Shown here piece by piece: positions 23,507 to 33,688 of a stretch of 53,353 nt of DNA (position 1 is the first letter of the stretch; the number at the start of each line of letters is the position of its first letter). Source of the DNA: Clostridiales bacterium (GTDB taxonomy: Bacteria; Bacillota; Clostridia; Oscillospirales; Acutalibacteraceae). The DNA lies in the NCBI GenBank assembly GCA_012524025.1, contig JAAYSC010000003.1, forward strand, positions 1 through 53,353. The letters run 5' to 3'. Below the pieces are notes generated by a model. It was not told where the DNA came from, made no database searches, and was given only the letters and a program-made list of their open reading frames with translations. A program made the translations under genes and the position numbers.

Positions 23507-26500
23507 ATGAAGCGTCATTTGAAAGGCCTTGTTGCCATTTTCTTGTCTATGGCCATGATTGCGGGCTTTTTGCCCCTATCCTTTGCCACCAACGGCGGTA
23601 TCGTCACCCACGAGGTGGAAATTCACAGCGGAGGGGAACGAATCACCTCACAGCTTTCCTTAAAAGAAAGTGAAGTTTTGCAACTCAACGCAGTCCTTGT
23701 TGATTGCAGCATGCCGGAGGGCGGCTACTTTGTATGGAAGAGTGATACTCCCCTTCTGGTATCCGTCGACCAAAACGGGCTCTTGCGGGCCCATGACAGT
23801 TCCAAGGGTGCTATACTCCGCCTTTGGCTTGACAATGATGTGCGCACCATCCCGGTCATAGGCAACACTACCGCGGCTGCCATAGAAATGCTCTTTGACG
23901 GCCTGGATGTTGACACCATGGACGCAGAGGGTATCCTTGATGTTGTTGAGGCGGGTGCATCGGTTTTACCCGGTAACCTGACCAATGAACTGATAAACAA
24001 GCTTCGTGAAAAGTTGTATGAGATGGATACCGGGGTCAGCGTAACACTCTATGACGGCGAGGGCCAAGTTCGGGCCAGCGATGAAATTCGCGTACTTGTC
24101 CTAAAGTCCGATGATGTCAAGGCTAATTTCTTTCCCAACGGAACCACCATAACCAACAAGGAACAGATACCGTCCAAGGTTGAAGTCGGTTATTCCATGC
24201 AGCTGCAGGCCGTAACCACCCCCCTTCGCCTACATATGGGAGTCACCTGGACCCTCAAATCGGGCAAGGATTTTGCCGAACTTACGGAAGACGGCTTTGT
24301 CAGCTTTAAAAAACCCGGTACAGTTGAAATAATGGCCTCACCCGATGTCAGAGGCTTTATGGACAATGTCCAAAAATATACTCAATATGTCGGTAACGGT
24401 GACCCGGAAACAACTGCGGAAGTTGTCGCTTCCATATTACACATGTTAGGTGTACCTATTTCTGAAAATGTCATGAAATACGCCATTTGGGGCCTACTTG
24501 CCGTGGTTGGGGCCGGCAATGAGGTAAAATGGTCCGAAACAGCTCTGCCGACTATCTCAAACTACCTTTTACAACTTCAAACCAACGATAAAATCAAGGT
24601 TGAAGTTCTTGACCGAATACCGGCAGAAAGCTTTGTTATTTCCGGTAACACCAGCGTAGTCGAAGGTGAGAGCGAACAATTAGCGGTTTCTGATTTACTG
24701 CCGCGCGGCGTTGTTGCCAACAAGGTGCTTTGGGAAATCGACAATACGGACATAATTACAATTGACCCTTCAAGCGGCCTCATGTACGGCCGTGATGCCG
24801 GCTCCGGTACCGGTACCGCCTACACCATGGTCACTGCTACTTTGGGTGATGTATCAGTCTCCAAGGTCGTAAATGTAAAAGGGAAATCGCCCGCAGAAAC
24901 AACCGATATAGAAATCACCGGCCCTTCAATAGCCGAAATCGGCACCATGACCCAGATGACCTGTAAAACTTTTCCGGCCCGTGTTGTGCCTGTTGTAACC
25001 TGGGGGCTTTTGGCCGATGACGGGCTTACCGAACTTTATGCCACTTCTACTTCGTCAGCGGAAAACAGCATTGCTCGAATCAACAAAAACGGATTTATTA
25101 CCCCCCTCAAGGGCGGCGGTATAACAGTTTTAGCCAAGGTCAATGAAAGTATAAAAGACAGCTACAAGGTCTATGTCGGCACCTTGGTGGAAGGCCTTGC
25201 CCTTGAAGAAGCACCAAATATTGCTGTTGAAGTCCCCATGTCGCAAAGTTACAGGAATGCTTCTGCCCAACTTACTCCTGTTTTTACGCCCGAAAACGCA
25301 ACCAACCAAGATATTATCTGGTCATCAGATTCAACTGCGGTTACCGTAGACTCGGAAGGCAGGTGTTCACCATCAAGAAACTCTGCTTCCTACGCCACTA
25401 TCACGGCTACCAGCCTTGACGGCGGTTATAGGGCTTCCTGTGTGGTCTCGTTTGCCAATAATCCTGCAACCGGGGTAAACCTGAATAAGAATTTTTTAAG
25501 TCTGCATGAAGGCAATTCCGAAACTTTAATCGCCACGGTTGAACCGGAGGGTCTGCCCGCAGGAGGCGGTGCCAGTATCAAGGATGTCTTCTGGACTTCT
25601 TCGGACCCGACAGTCGTGAGTGTGGAAAAGGGTAAGGTTGTCGCCCACAAACCCGGTAACGCTATTGTTACCGCTACTTCTTATGACAACTTCAAAACTG
25701 CCGAATGCATAGTAAGTGTCAGGGCAAATAAAACCAACTTAAATAACATGATCAACATGATTGTCAGCGCAAACCTTGACCCCGAAGACTATCCGCCCGA
25801 AGACTTTGCGGTTTTAGAAACTGCCTTGGGCGATGCCTATGCAGCCAGGGAATCCGAACATTCCACCCAGGAAGAGTGCGATGCCGCAGAACTTTATTTG
25901 GCTATAACCTACAGTGCACTCAATCAATACATTCCTCTTCAAGGCGTCGCTCTTTTGCTTGAGGGCTCACCGGCACCGGACTATCATACCCATAAGATCG
26001 GAATAGCCCAAAACTACAAAAACCAGTCCTTGCAATTATCACATGAATTGATGCCTAACGATGCAGATTACAAGTCCGTCACTTGGATTTCAAGCAACCC
26101 TTCTGTAACGGTTGACCAAACAGGTAAATGTTCACCGACGGAAAATAAGGCAGCCTGGTCAGTCATAACAGTCAGGGCCGAAGACTATCTGGGTAATGTT
26201 TTAACAGACAGCCTTAATCTTGCCTTTGCTAAGATTCCCGCAACCGGTATCAGCTTAAATCAAACAAGCGTTACGGGTGCACTGGTTCATGACACAAAGC
26301 AGTTAGTAGCCACCGTAACCCCCACCGGTACCCCCCTCATAGGGGCGGATATAAGGGACCTTGAATGGTATACGGATAATCCTAATGTCATAAGCGTTAA
26401 TTCAAACGGTTTGGTAACCTGCACGGGCCCCGGCACGGCTATTGCTTATGCCAAAACCAGGGACGGAGGTTTCTTGGCCGCCTGCAGCTTCGAAGTCTCT

Positions 26501-29500
26501 CTTAACAAGCTTATGCTGGCTCAAGCCCTTTCTGGGGTAGAAGAGGCAAACCTAAATTATCTCTATTACACACCTGTCAGCTGGTATGAACTGGCCGAGG
26601 CTGTGGAAGAAGGGCAAATGCTCATTGATGACCCCCATGCCCCTCAAGTGGATATTGATGCCACAACCGAAAGAATCAACACAGCCTATGAAAACCTTCA
26701 AACCTATATTTATGCCAACTCTATTTCCATCCACTATGAAGGAGAGGAAGCCTCCGATTTCATCCATAAGGAAGTCGGGCTTGGGCAGAACTATAGGAAC
26801 CAGAGTTTAGATCTTTCAGCTCGTTTGAGCCCGCTTGATTCTCACTATATGAATATTCAATGGACTTCTGACAGCTCTGCCATAGAAGTTGACCAAAACG
26901 GTGTTTGTCGCCCGACTGCCAATAAGCCTTCCTGGGCCCTGATTACGGTAACGGCAAGCCTTTACCACGAGCGGACCTTGAGTAAGAGTGTCTATGTGGC
27001 CTTTTCCCACTATGAGCCCACCCATATTGAGTTAAACCCCACTGAAATTAATGCCTCCATAGGCTATCCCTCCCAAAAAATTAACTGCAAGGTTAAATCC
27101 CAAGGTATAGGGGTGGTTTGGGATGCCGATATACAAGATGTTATTTGGTCTTCTACCAACCCGTCTGCCGTGCCGGTTGATTCAAGCGGTAATCTTTCCT
27201 TCTTGGATTCCGGTGTCTCCACAGTAACCGCTACCAGTGTTGACAGCGGTGTCACAGCCTCTTGCAATGTTACCGTCAGCGGGGACAAAACCGCCCTTGG
27301 CGAGGCCATAGCCTATATTGACTCACTAAACCTTGACCCGCAAGAATATGAATACACAACAAGTACAGCTTTTACAAACGCCTATAATCACGCTCTAACG
27401 GTTTATGAATCCATCACTTTTTCACAAGAAGAGATCGACGAGGCCACAGCCGACCTATATGCAAGCTATGAGGCTTTAGAACCCTATAAGCATATGGAGA
27501 GTATAAAGATCCTTCATAACAACAGCCCGGCCCCCTCTCATATACCCGTTAAGGTAGAAACCTGGCAGCTCTACCAAAATCAAAGAGTCCAGCTCAGCTA
27601 CACCTATGCGCCGACCGATTCCATGTACACAAGCATAGTTTGGTCTTCAAACGACCCCTCAATCCTTGTTGATGAAATGGGTCTGTGCAGGACCAGAGGT
27701 GCCGCCGCCGGCGGAGCCCGTATAACTCTTACCGCAACAGACCATTACGGTAACACACTTGAAGACCATGTTTTCGTATCCTTCGCCAACTATCCGGTCA
27801 CTGCCATTAATATTGATAAAACCGAACTTAATGTTATGGTGGGGGCCGAGCCCCAGCAAATCACTTCAAGTTTCTTACCTACGGGTGCTTTAAGAGCCAG
27901 TGTGCAGAAAACCTACTGGTCCTCAAGCGACCCCGAGGTTGCTACGGTAGACCAAACAGGTTTGGTGACTTTCGTCGAAGCGGGCGAATGTGAAATTACC
28001 GCAACCTCCTACGACGGCCCCTTCTCTAAAACCTGTACGGTCACCGTCTTGGCGGACAAGACAGAGCTCATAAATGCCATAGATGCCATTGACAGCCTCG
28101 ACCCGGATGAAGCCCTTTATACACCACAAAGCTGGGCGGTTTTTGCAGCAGCCTATGAGCATGCGATTCTTGTAAGAGATACCCTATACTCCAAACAAAG
28201 CGAAGTTGACCAAGCTAAAACAGATCTTTTGGCAGCCTTTGATGCCTTGGTTGAATATGTTGCCGTAAAGGGCGTTCAAATCACCCACAACGGTGAGCTT
28301 GTCGGAAACTACTTTACAAAACAAGTTCCCTTGGCCAATACTTATCAAAGCCAAAGCATTCAGTTAGGCTATGTTTTGAACCCTCACGATGCCACGCTAA
28401 ACTATATAAGCTGGGCTTCAAACAGCTCATCTGTATCCGTTGACGAGAACGGCCTATGCAAGCCCACAGCCAACAGGGCCTCTTATGCCAAGATCACCCT
28501 GACCGTAGAAGATTTTTCGGGCGCGACGCAGAGCGCCGAGATCAATGTAGCCTTTGCCAATTATCCGGTCACCGGTGTAAATGTAAGCCCTGCCAATATC
28601 GATAACGGCATGGTCGGTGGCAGCGCCAATCTGACCGCCTCCCTGACCCCCACCGGTACCGCAGGCGTGGGTTCAGCCAGCATAAAAGATGTCAGCTGGT
28701 CAAGTTCTGATCCAGCAATAGCCACCGTAAACTCTGACGGCCGGGTAAGCTTCTTGGATGCGGGTGTGGTTTACATAACCGCCACAACCGCTGACGGTGG
28801 TTTTACCGCTTCATGTCTAATAAAAATCAGAGCCGATAAAACTGCTCTCTTGGCCGCCATCGAACGCTTTGCCGACTACAGGCAAAGCGACCATACACCC
28901 GATTCTTGGGCCGCTCTGTTGGTAGCTTTTGACCAAGCCACAAGCCTTTACGCCGATGATGAGGCAAGCCAAAGCGATGTAGAAAACTCGGCTTTAGAGC
29001 TAAACACTGCCTATGCGGCCCTCAAACCCTATATCTATATCAAGGGGGTTTCTCTGACAGCCGATGGCTTGGTCAAACAGGGTTATATCACCGTAAGGGT
29101 AGACGAAGATTACCTGGGCACAAGCACTAATATCAGCCCGGCGGTCAACCCTACAAACGCCATGTATGAATCTGTGGTTTATGAAAGCGATAGCCCGGAT
29201 ATTTCAATCGACCAAAACGGTCTGGCTACGGTAAACACAAACTCTGCCTGCTTTGCCACAATTACCGCCACCCTTACCGACCATTTCGGCAACACCTACC
29301 AAGCTCAAGCTGTCCTGTCTTTTATAAAGATCGGTGTAGCCTCTCTCACACTTTCACCTTCAAAGCTCAATGTGCCCATAGGCCATGAGGACATTCAGCT
29401 TGAGGCCGACCTCCAAGGTGAAAACGGGCAGACTCCGGACTTTAATGAACTTATCTGGAAAAGTGATAACCCTCAAGTGGCCTCGGTTGATCAAAACGGC

Positions 29501-30802
29501 CTGGTCACCATTGGAAGCGGTGGTGTGGCCTATATCAGCGTTACCACTCTAACGGGCGAACTCACTGCTACTTGCATGATAACCGTCACCATTGACAAGG
29601 AGGCCCTTGCCGACATCATAAACGAGGTCATGCAAGCAAACTATCAGGCGATTGACTACAGCCCATCAAGTTTTGCCAACCTACAAAGCAGCCTGAAAAA
29701 TGCAAGAGCAGTCTATGCCGCCCCCGCCTCGACCCAGCAGAGTGTTGACGAGGCAGCCGATGCACTCGCCTCCGCCCAACGGGCCCTTGTCAAACGGCAA
29801 AAAATAGAAAATATTATCATCACCCTAAACGGCAGCCCCGCACCGGATGCCCATACACATGAAGTCAAACTCTACCAAGCCTATAGGTCTCAAACGGTAA
29901 GTTTCGGTGTGGATGTTGACCCCATCAATGCCGACTTTGTCAACTACCAATGGACTTCAAGTGATCCCTCGATTGATGTAGACCAAAACGGCAACTGTTC
30001 TCCTTCTGCCAATAGGGCAGGCAGTTCAATGATTACTATTACCTTTACAGATAGTTTAGGTCACCAATATTCCGACAGTGTTTTCCTAACCTTTGCCAAC
30101 TACCCCGTGACCGGAGTATCTTTAGATAAATCGGAGCTTGACTTGGCCTATGGCGGCAGCTCGCAAAAGCTCACCCCCACAATTGACCCTGTCGGCTTAC
30201 CGGGAGGAGGCGCTTCCGCCAGCATCAAAACGGTAACCTGGTCATCTTCCAGGCCGGACATCGCAAGCGTTGACCAAGACGGAAATGTCTACCCCCTTAA
30301 ACCCGGCCAAGCCCTGATAACTTGCACTACCGATGACGGGCAAAAAACCGCAAGCTGCCTTGTCAATGTTTCCGGTCCCAAAATCGAAGCTGCCCCTTCA
30401 TCCGATGTCACGGTAGACAGGGATAAAAACCTGATATACGGCATTCCGGAAGGCACGGTGGACTTTAGCCCCCATCTTTCAGCCACAGCCGGCGAGCTTG
30501 TAATAACTCCTACAGCTCTGGGTTACGGGACAGGGACTAAAATAGAACTTGTCCTTGAAGACCAAACGGTTGAGACCTTCTACCTGCTTATCTTCGGTGA
30601 TGCCAACGGTGACGGTTATGCCGACGCCATGGATGCCGTAGTGGCCGAGGTAGCCTATAAGTATCTGGATGAAATCAGCGAATTGCAGATTATGGCCCTG
30701 GATTTAAACAATAACGGCAAGATAGACGAGGAAGATTTTGCAAGGCTTGAGCTTGTGGGGCTCTTCTTAGATGAAATTGATCAAAGCAACCCCTATAAAT
30801 AA
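23507..30802 (+). CDS. Giant secreted repeat protein with Ig-like (Big2), FIVAR-like and dockerin domains
   Basis: 2431 aa from ATG 23507 (AGAGG at 23495-23499). A signal peptide covers residues 1-28 (KRHLKG, a hydrophobic core, LSFAT). About 700 residues of mixed Ig-like folds follow, then six composite units of ~257 aa: a helical FIVAR-like segment (starts such as DKTALxxAI), an Ig-like fold and a Big2 fold with WSSSDPxVASVDxxG motifs. The last ~65 residues are a type I dockerin with two calcium loops (GDANGDGYAD and LDLNNNGKID), preceded by a short beta module. No LPXTG or transmembrane anchor is seen. Dockerins bind cohesins on scaffoldins, so it is probably attached to a cellulosome-like complex or surface cohesin, acting as a long adhesive stalk; no catalytic domain is visible and no cohesin gene is nearby. 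Confidence 0.9.
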   Translation: MKRHLKGLVAIFLSMAMIAGFLPLSFATNGGIVTHEVEIHSGGERITSQLSLKESEVLQLNAVLVDCSMPEGGYFVWKSDTPLLVSVDQNGLLRAHDSSKGAILRLWLDNDVRTIPVIGNTTAAAIEMLFDGLDVDTMDAEGILDVVEAGASVLPGNLTNELINKLREKLYEMDTGVSVTLYDGEGQVRASDEIRVLVLKSDDVKANFFPNGTTITNKEQIPSKVEVGYSMQLQAVTTPLRLHMGVTWTLKSGKDFAELTEDGFVSFKKPGTVEIMASPDVRGFMDNVQKYTQYVGNGDPETTAEVVASILHMLGVPISENVMKYAIWGLLAVVGAGNEVKWSETALPTISNYLLQLQTNDKIKVEVLDRIPAESFVISGNTSVVEGESEQLAVSDLLPRGVVANKVLWEIDNTDIITIDPSSGLMYGRDAGSGTGTAYTMVTATLGDVSVSKVVNVKGKSPAETTDIEITGPSIAEIGTMTQMTCKTFPARVVPVVTWGLLADDGLTELYATSTSSAENSIARINKNGFITPLKGGGITVLAKVNESIKDSYKVYVGTLVEGLALEEAPNIAVEVPMSQSYRNASAQLTPVFTPENATNQDIIWSSDSTAVTVDSEGRCSPSRNSASYATITATSLDGGYRASCVVSFANNPATGVNLNKNFLSLHEGNSETLIATVEPEGLPAGGGASIKDVFWTSSDPTVVSVEKGKVVAHKPGNAIVTATSYDNFKTAECIVSVRANKTNLNNMINMIVSANLDPEDYPPEDFAVLETALGDAYAARESEHSTQEECDAAELYLAITYSALNQYIPLQGVALLLEGSPAPDYHTHKIGIAQNYKNQSLQLSHELMPNDADYKSVTWISSNPSVTVDQTGKCSPTENKAAWSVITVRAEDYLGNVLTDSLNLAFAKIPATGISLNQTSVTGALVHDTKQLVATVTPTGTPLIGADIRDLEWYTDNPNVISVNSNGLVTCTGPGTAIAYAKTRDGGFLAACSFEVSLNKLMLAQALSGVEEANLNYLYYTPVSWYELAEAVEEGQMLIDDPHAPQVDIDATTERINTAYENLQTYIYANSISIHYEGEEASDFIHKEVGLGQNYRNQSLDLSARLSPLDSHYMNIQWTSDSSAIEVDQNGVCRPTANKPSWALITVTASLYHERTLSKSVYVAFSHYEPTHIELNPTEINASIGYPSQKINCKVKSQGIGVVWDADIQDVIWSSTNPSAVPVDSSGNLSFLDSGVSTVTATSVDSGVTASCNVTVSGDKTALGEAIAYIDSLNLDPQEYEYTTSTAFTNAYNHALTVYESITFSQEEIDEATADLYASYEALEPYKHMESIKILHNNSPAPSHIPVKVETWQLYQNQRVQLSYTYAPTDSMYTSIVWSSNDPSILVDEMGLCRTRGAAAGGARITLTATDHYGNTLEDHVFVSFANYPVTAINIDKTELNVMVGAEPQQITSSFLPTGALRASVQKTYWSSSDPEVATVDQTGLVTFVEAGECEITATSYDGPFSKTCTVTVLADKTELINAIDAIDSLDPDEALYTPQSWAVFAAAYEHAILVRDTLYSKQSEVDQAKTDLLAAFDALVEYVAVKGVQITHNGELVGNYFTKQVPLANTYQSQSIQLGYVLNPHDATLNYISWASNSSSVSVDENGLCKPTANRASYAKITLTVEDFSGATQSAEINVAFANYPVTGVNVSPANIDNGMVGGSANLTASLTPTGTAGVGSASIKDVSWSSSDPAIATVNSDGRVSFLDAGVVYITATTADGGFTASCLIKIRADKTALLAAIERFADYRQSDHTPDSWAALLVAFDQATSLYADDEASQSDVENSALELNTAYAALKPYIYIKGVSLTADGLVKQGYITVRVDEDYLGTSTNISPAVNPTNAMYESVVYESDSPDISIDQNGLATVNTNSACFATITATLTDHFGNTYQAQAVLSFIKIGVASLTLSPSKLNVPIGHEDIQLEADLQGENGQTPDFNELIWKSDNPQVASVDQNGLVTIGSGGVAYISVTTLTGELTATCMITVTIDKEALADIINEVMQANYQAIDYSPSSFANLQSSLKNARAVYAAPASTQQSVDEAADALASAQRALVKRQKIENIIITLNGSPAPDAHTHEVKLYQAYRSQTVSFGVDVDPINADFVNYQWTSSDPSIDVDQNGNCSPSANRAGSSMITITFTDSLGHQYSDSVFLTFANYPVTGVSLDKSELDLAYGGSSQKLTPTIDPVGLPGGGASASIKTVTWSSSRPDIASVDQDGNVYPLKPGQALITCTTDDGQKTASCLVNVSGPKIEAAPSSDVTVDRDKNLIYGIPEGTVDFSPHLSATAGELVITPTALGYGTGTKIELVLEDQTVETFYLLIFGDANGDGYADAMDAVVAEVAYKYLDEISELQIMALDLNNNGKIDEEDFARLELVGLFLDEIDQSNPYK
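25724..30375 (+). repeat. Six tandem ~770-bp protein-coding repeat units
   Basis: Units begin near 25724, 26502, 27281, 28052, 28831 and 29591, giving periods of 778, 779, 771, 779 and 760 bases. Each codes for a FIVAR-like helical segment followed by two Ig-like folds. The units are divergent in DNA sequence, so the expansion looks old and under selection. Confidence 0.8.
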
Positions 30803-30817
30803 GTAAAAGCGAAGATA

Positions 30818-30857
30818 AAAAATACGCCTGTGGACAAGGTTCCACAGGCGTATTTTT
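30818..30857 (+). terminator. Terminator of the dockerin protein gene
   Basis: A perfect 17-bp stem (30818-30834 with 30841-30857) with a six-base loop; the right arm ends in a T run. Confidence 0.88.
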
Positions 30858-30895
30858 ACATTGAAAGGCTGCATTTTCTTACTTGATTAAAGTCA

Positions 30896-30924
30896 TTGAC
30901 AAAATCAAAAAAATAGTGTAGAGT
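30896..30924 (+). promoter_or_regulatory. feo promoter
   Basis: A perfect TTGACA at 30896-30901, a 17-bp spacer and TAGAGT at 30919-30924. Predicted start is about 30931, directly at the palindrome that follows. Confidence 0.65.
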
Positions 30925-30931
30925 AATAAAT

Positions 30932-30949
30932 AGTTAGCTACGGCTAACT
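30932..30949. promoter_or_regulatory. Palindromic operator of the feo operon
   Basis: AGTTAGC-TACG-GCTAACT is a perfect 7-bp inverted repeat with a four-base centre at the predicted transcription start. The half-site resembles those of DtxR-family metal regulators (TTAGGnnnnCCTAA type) more than a Fur box; the regulator is not in the window. Confidence 0.5.
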
Positions 30950-30991
30950 TTTCTTTGCGCTTACCTTATTTCATAAAAAGGGGTGTCGCTT

Positions 30992-31213
30992 ATGAGCAAA
31001 AATCTCTCTATGCTCTCCAAGGGGCAAAAGGGAAAGGTTCGCACGGTCAAGGCCGGCAAGACCGCCACAAAAAGGCTCTATGAGCTGGGCTTTAACACAG
31101 GTGCCGCTTTCACCGTTATTAAAAATGATAACGGACCCATAATCGTCAGCCTCCACGGCAACAAGGTGGCCTTGGGTCGCGGCTTGGCTTCAAAGGTTTT
31201 GCTTGAAGCATAG
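30992..31213 (+). CDS. feoA: FeoA, ferrous iron transport accessory protein
   Basis: 73 aa from ATG 30992 with AAAAGGGG at 30976-30983; a GTG nine bases earlier would overlap that site. It is a small SH3-like domain with the family features GxxxxVRxV, a central RLYELGF turn and a terminal VALGRGLA beta-hairpin. FeoA supports Fe(II) uptake through FeoB at the cytoplasmic membrane. It is the first gene of feoA-feoB-feoC, with feoB 45 bases downstream. Confidence 0.93.
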   Translation: MSKNLSMLSKGQKGKVRTVKAGKTATKRLYELGFNTGAAFTVIKNDNGPIIVSLHGNKVALGRGLASKVLLEA

Positions 31214-31258
31214 TTTGTCTGCCTTTTTTTAAACAATTACCAAATCGGAGTACCGCTT

Positions 31259-33277
31259 ATGAAAAACAAAAAAATTGCTTTAGTGGGCAACCCCAACAGC
31301 GGCAAGACCACTTTTTTTAACGCCTTAACAGGTTCCAACCAATATGTGGGGAACTGGCCCGGGGTAACGGTTGAAAAAAAAGAAGGCCGCCTAAGCTATG
31401 AAGGAAAAGAATATGATGTAGTGGACCTGCCCGGTATCTACAGCCTTGGCGCTTTTTCCGAAGATGAAGTTGTTGCCATGGATTATATATTGACAGACGA
31501 TGCCCAAGTCATCATCAATGTCCTTGACGCCAGTAATATAGAGCGTAACCTCTACCTCACCGCTCAATTGCTTGAAATGGGTAAAAACATTGTTGTTGCC
31601 CTTAACATGGTAGACGAGGCCGAGAAAAGAGAACTGAAGTTTGATATTAAGGCTCTTTCAAAAGCGCTCGGTGTCCCCGTTGTTGCAACCGTCGCCCATA
31701 AAGGTAGCGGCAGGTCTGAAATTTTAAAGGCAGCCCTTGAGAAAATCGAGAATAAGCCGACATATGAAAACCCCCTGACCTACAATGAAAATGTTACTCA
31801 CCACATAGAACACATGGAAGAAATTTTGCAAGGGCAAGACCTCCCCTTCCCCCTCCACTGGACTGCCATAAAAATAATCGAGGGCGACAGCCATGTCTTA
31901 AAACAGCTAAAAAAATCCGCAATTGAAAAATCGGTTTTAGAGGAGATCGAAGATTTCTTAAAATTTCACAGCAGTGACAGTTTCGAGCTTGAGATAGTGG
32001 ATTCCCGCTATGCTTTTGCCAACCGCGTTGCTCAAAAGGCCGTCACCAGGCCCACGCAAGAAGTTGTAACCTTAACCGACAAAATAGATCGAATTTTGAT
32101 AAACAAATACTTGGGTATACCTATTTTTGCCCTTATAATGCTCTTGGTTTTTCAGATAACCTTTGCCATAGGTGAAGACCTGTTGGGCGCCGCGGCCGCA
32201 AGCCTGGTGGAATTGTTGGCTTCTTTTGCCGGTTCTTTTTTACCAAGGCTCCACTCACCCGATTGGTTGACCTCCTTCATCGTTAACGGTGCCATAAACG
32301 GTGTCGGTGCCGTTATTGAATTTGTGCCCCTGATTGCTGTCATGTATTTGCTTTTGGGCTTTTTGGAAGACAGCGGCTATATGGCCCGCGCCGCCTATGT
32401 TTGGGACAATTTGATGAGGCGTTTCGGCTTGCAGGGCAAGGCCTTTATTTCCATGATCATAGGCTTCGGTTGCAATGTGCCCGGCATAATGTCTGCCAGA
32501 ACCTTGGATAACAGAAAGGACAGAATGATCACAACCCTTATAAACCCCTTTATGTCTTGTGGGGCAAAGCTGCCTATCTACTCTGTTTTTATAGCTGCTT
32601 TTTTTCCAAGCCACGGCGGTTTAGTCCTCTTTTCTCTCTATGGGCTGGGCATAATAGTTGCCTTGGTTATGGCAAAAATATTTAATAAAACCTTGTTTCA
32701 AGGTGAAACATCTTACTTTATAATGGAGTTACCTCCCTACAGAGTCCCAACCGCTAAAAATGTTTTTATGAATATGTGGAACAATGTCTCGGGCTTTGTC
32801 AAAAAGGCCGGAACGGTAATTTTTCTGGTGGTTACCCTTATGTGGGTTATGGCCGTCTTGCCCACTTCCGCCCAACCTTACGGTGAAAACAGCATTTTGG
32901 GCGTCCTGGGCGGCTTCTTGGCCCCTATCTTCAAGCTTTCCGGTTTTGGCACCTGGCAAGAATCGGTAGCCCTCTTCGCCGGCATCCCGGCCAAAGAGGC
33001 CGTTGTCGGTACCCTGGGTATGCTTTACGCCGGCCAGTATCTTGAAGAAGGTACTGTTTTGGTTGATGCTATAAGAATGCATTTTACACCCCTTACCGGC
33101 CTTTCTTACATGGTCATGGTTTTACTCTACACACCTTGTGTGGCGGTTTTAGGCGTGGTCGCAAAAGAAACAAAGTCTTTGAGATGGCCTATCTTTTTGG
33201 CAAGCTACACCTTTGCCATCGGTTGGTTGGCTTCTGTTTTTGTTTTCCAAGTCGGTACTCTTTTAGGTTTCAGTTGA
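31259..33277 (+). CDS. feoB: FeoB, ferrous iron transporter with GTPase domain
   Basis: 672 aa. The N-terminal G domain has G1 GNPNSGKTT, G3 DLPGIYSL and G4 NMVD, followed by a helical guanine-dissociation-inhibitor domain to about residue 250. The membrane part has two Gate regions (GFGCNVPGIMSAR and MSCGAKLPIY with conserved cysteines; a late GIPAKEAVVGTLG). It imports Fe(II) across the cytoplasmic membrane. Length and motifs are full and normal. Expression is presumably iron-repressed through the palindrome at 30932-30949. Confidence 0.96.
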   Translation: MKNKKIALVGNPNSGKTTFFNALTGSNQYVGNWPGVTVEKKEGRLSYEGKEYDVVDLPGIYSLGAFSEDEVVAMDYILTDDAQVIINVLDASNIERNLYLTAQLLEMGKNIVVALNMVDEAEKRELKFDIKALSKALGVPVVATVAHKGSGRSEILKAALEKIENKPTYENPLTYNENVTHHIEHMEEILQGQDLPFPLHWTAIKIIEGDSHVLKQLKKSAIEKSVLEEIEDFLKFHSSDSFELEIVDSRYAFANRVAQKAVTRPTQEVVTLTDKIDRILINKYLGIPIFALIMLLVFQITFAIGEDLLGAAAASLVELLASFAGSFLPRLHSPDWLTSFIVNGAINGVGAVIEFVPLIAVMYLLLGFLEDSGYMARAAYVWDNLMRRFGLQGKAFISMIIGFGCNVPGIMSARTLDNRKDRMITTLINPFMSCGAKLPIYSVFIAAFFPSHGGLVLFSLYGLGIIVALVMAKIFNKTLFQGETSYFIMELPPYRVPTAKNVFMNMWNNVSGFVKKAGTVIFLVVTLMWVMAVLPTSAQPYGENSILGVLGGFLAPIFKLSGFGTWQESVALFAGIPAKEAVVGTLGMLYAGQYLEEGTVLVDAIRMHFTPLTGLSYMVMVLLYTPCVAVLGVVAKETKSLRWPIFLASYTFAIGWLASVFVFQVGTLLGFS

Positions 33278-33297
33278 TTTAAAGGCGGTGTAAGCTT

Positions 33298-33561
33298 ATG
33301 TTAAAAGACATACTTAAAAAAATGAATGATGACGGCTATTTTTCAAGGGCCCTCATGGCCAAGGAACTTGGCTTGAGCGAGCAGGTGCTTGAAGACGCCC
33401 TGGGCCGCTTGCAGGGCATGGGCTATCTTTTAAAGGAAGAGACCGGCCAAGGCTGTGTAACCGCTTGCGCCGGCTGCCCCATGGCTAAAAGCTGTGCCAA
33501 AGACATAGTCCCCATGTATCGCATAAGTGAAAAAGGCAAGGCCCTGCTTGGGCATGATTAA
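33298..33561 (+). CDS. feoC: FeoC-like winged-helix protein with cysteine cluster
   Basis: 87 aa. The first ~50 residues form a winged helix (FSRALMAKELGLSEQVLEDALGRL), and the wing carries four cysteines spaced C-x4-C-x2-C-x5-C, a FeoC-like set that can bind an oxygen-sensitive Fe-S cluster. FeoC proteins are thought to control FeoB activity or stability. It sits 20 bases after feoB and is followed by a terminator, so it closes the operon. Confidence 0.8.
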   Translation: MLKDILKKMNDDGYFSRALMAKELGLSEQVLEDALGRLQGMGYLLKEETGQGCVTACAGCPMAKSCAKDIVPMYRISEKGKALLGHD

Positions 33562-33578
33562 ATCAGATTTTTAAAATC

Positions 33579-33620
33579 GGCGCCCTCCCAAGTCAGAATT
33601 TGGGAGGGTGCCGCTTATTT
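33579..33620 (+). terminator. feo operon terminator
   Basis: A 13-bp stem with one G-U pair (33579-33591 with 33600-33612), an eight-base loop and a moderately T-rich tail. Confidence 0.75.
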
Positions 33621-33659
33621 TCACAGGTCGATTCACGGGTGACAAGGGGCTTGCTCTGC

Positions 33660-33688
33660 TTGTAATTTAAACCCTCTTATGCTATATT
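33660..33688 (+). promoter_or_regulatory. ahcY promoter
   Basis: TTGTAA at 33660-33665, a 17-bp spacer and TATATT at 33683-33688 with an extended TGC. The ~50-base leader is too short for a known SAH riboswitch. Confidence 0.65.

Noticed and set aside
23725-30486. Antisense ORFs within the giant repeat protein gene
   Set aside because: They are shadows of a repeat-rich frame with no ribosome sites or recognisable domains.
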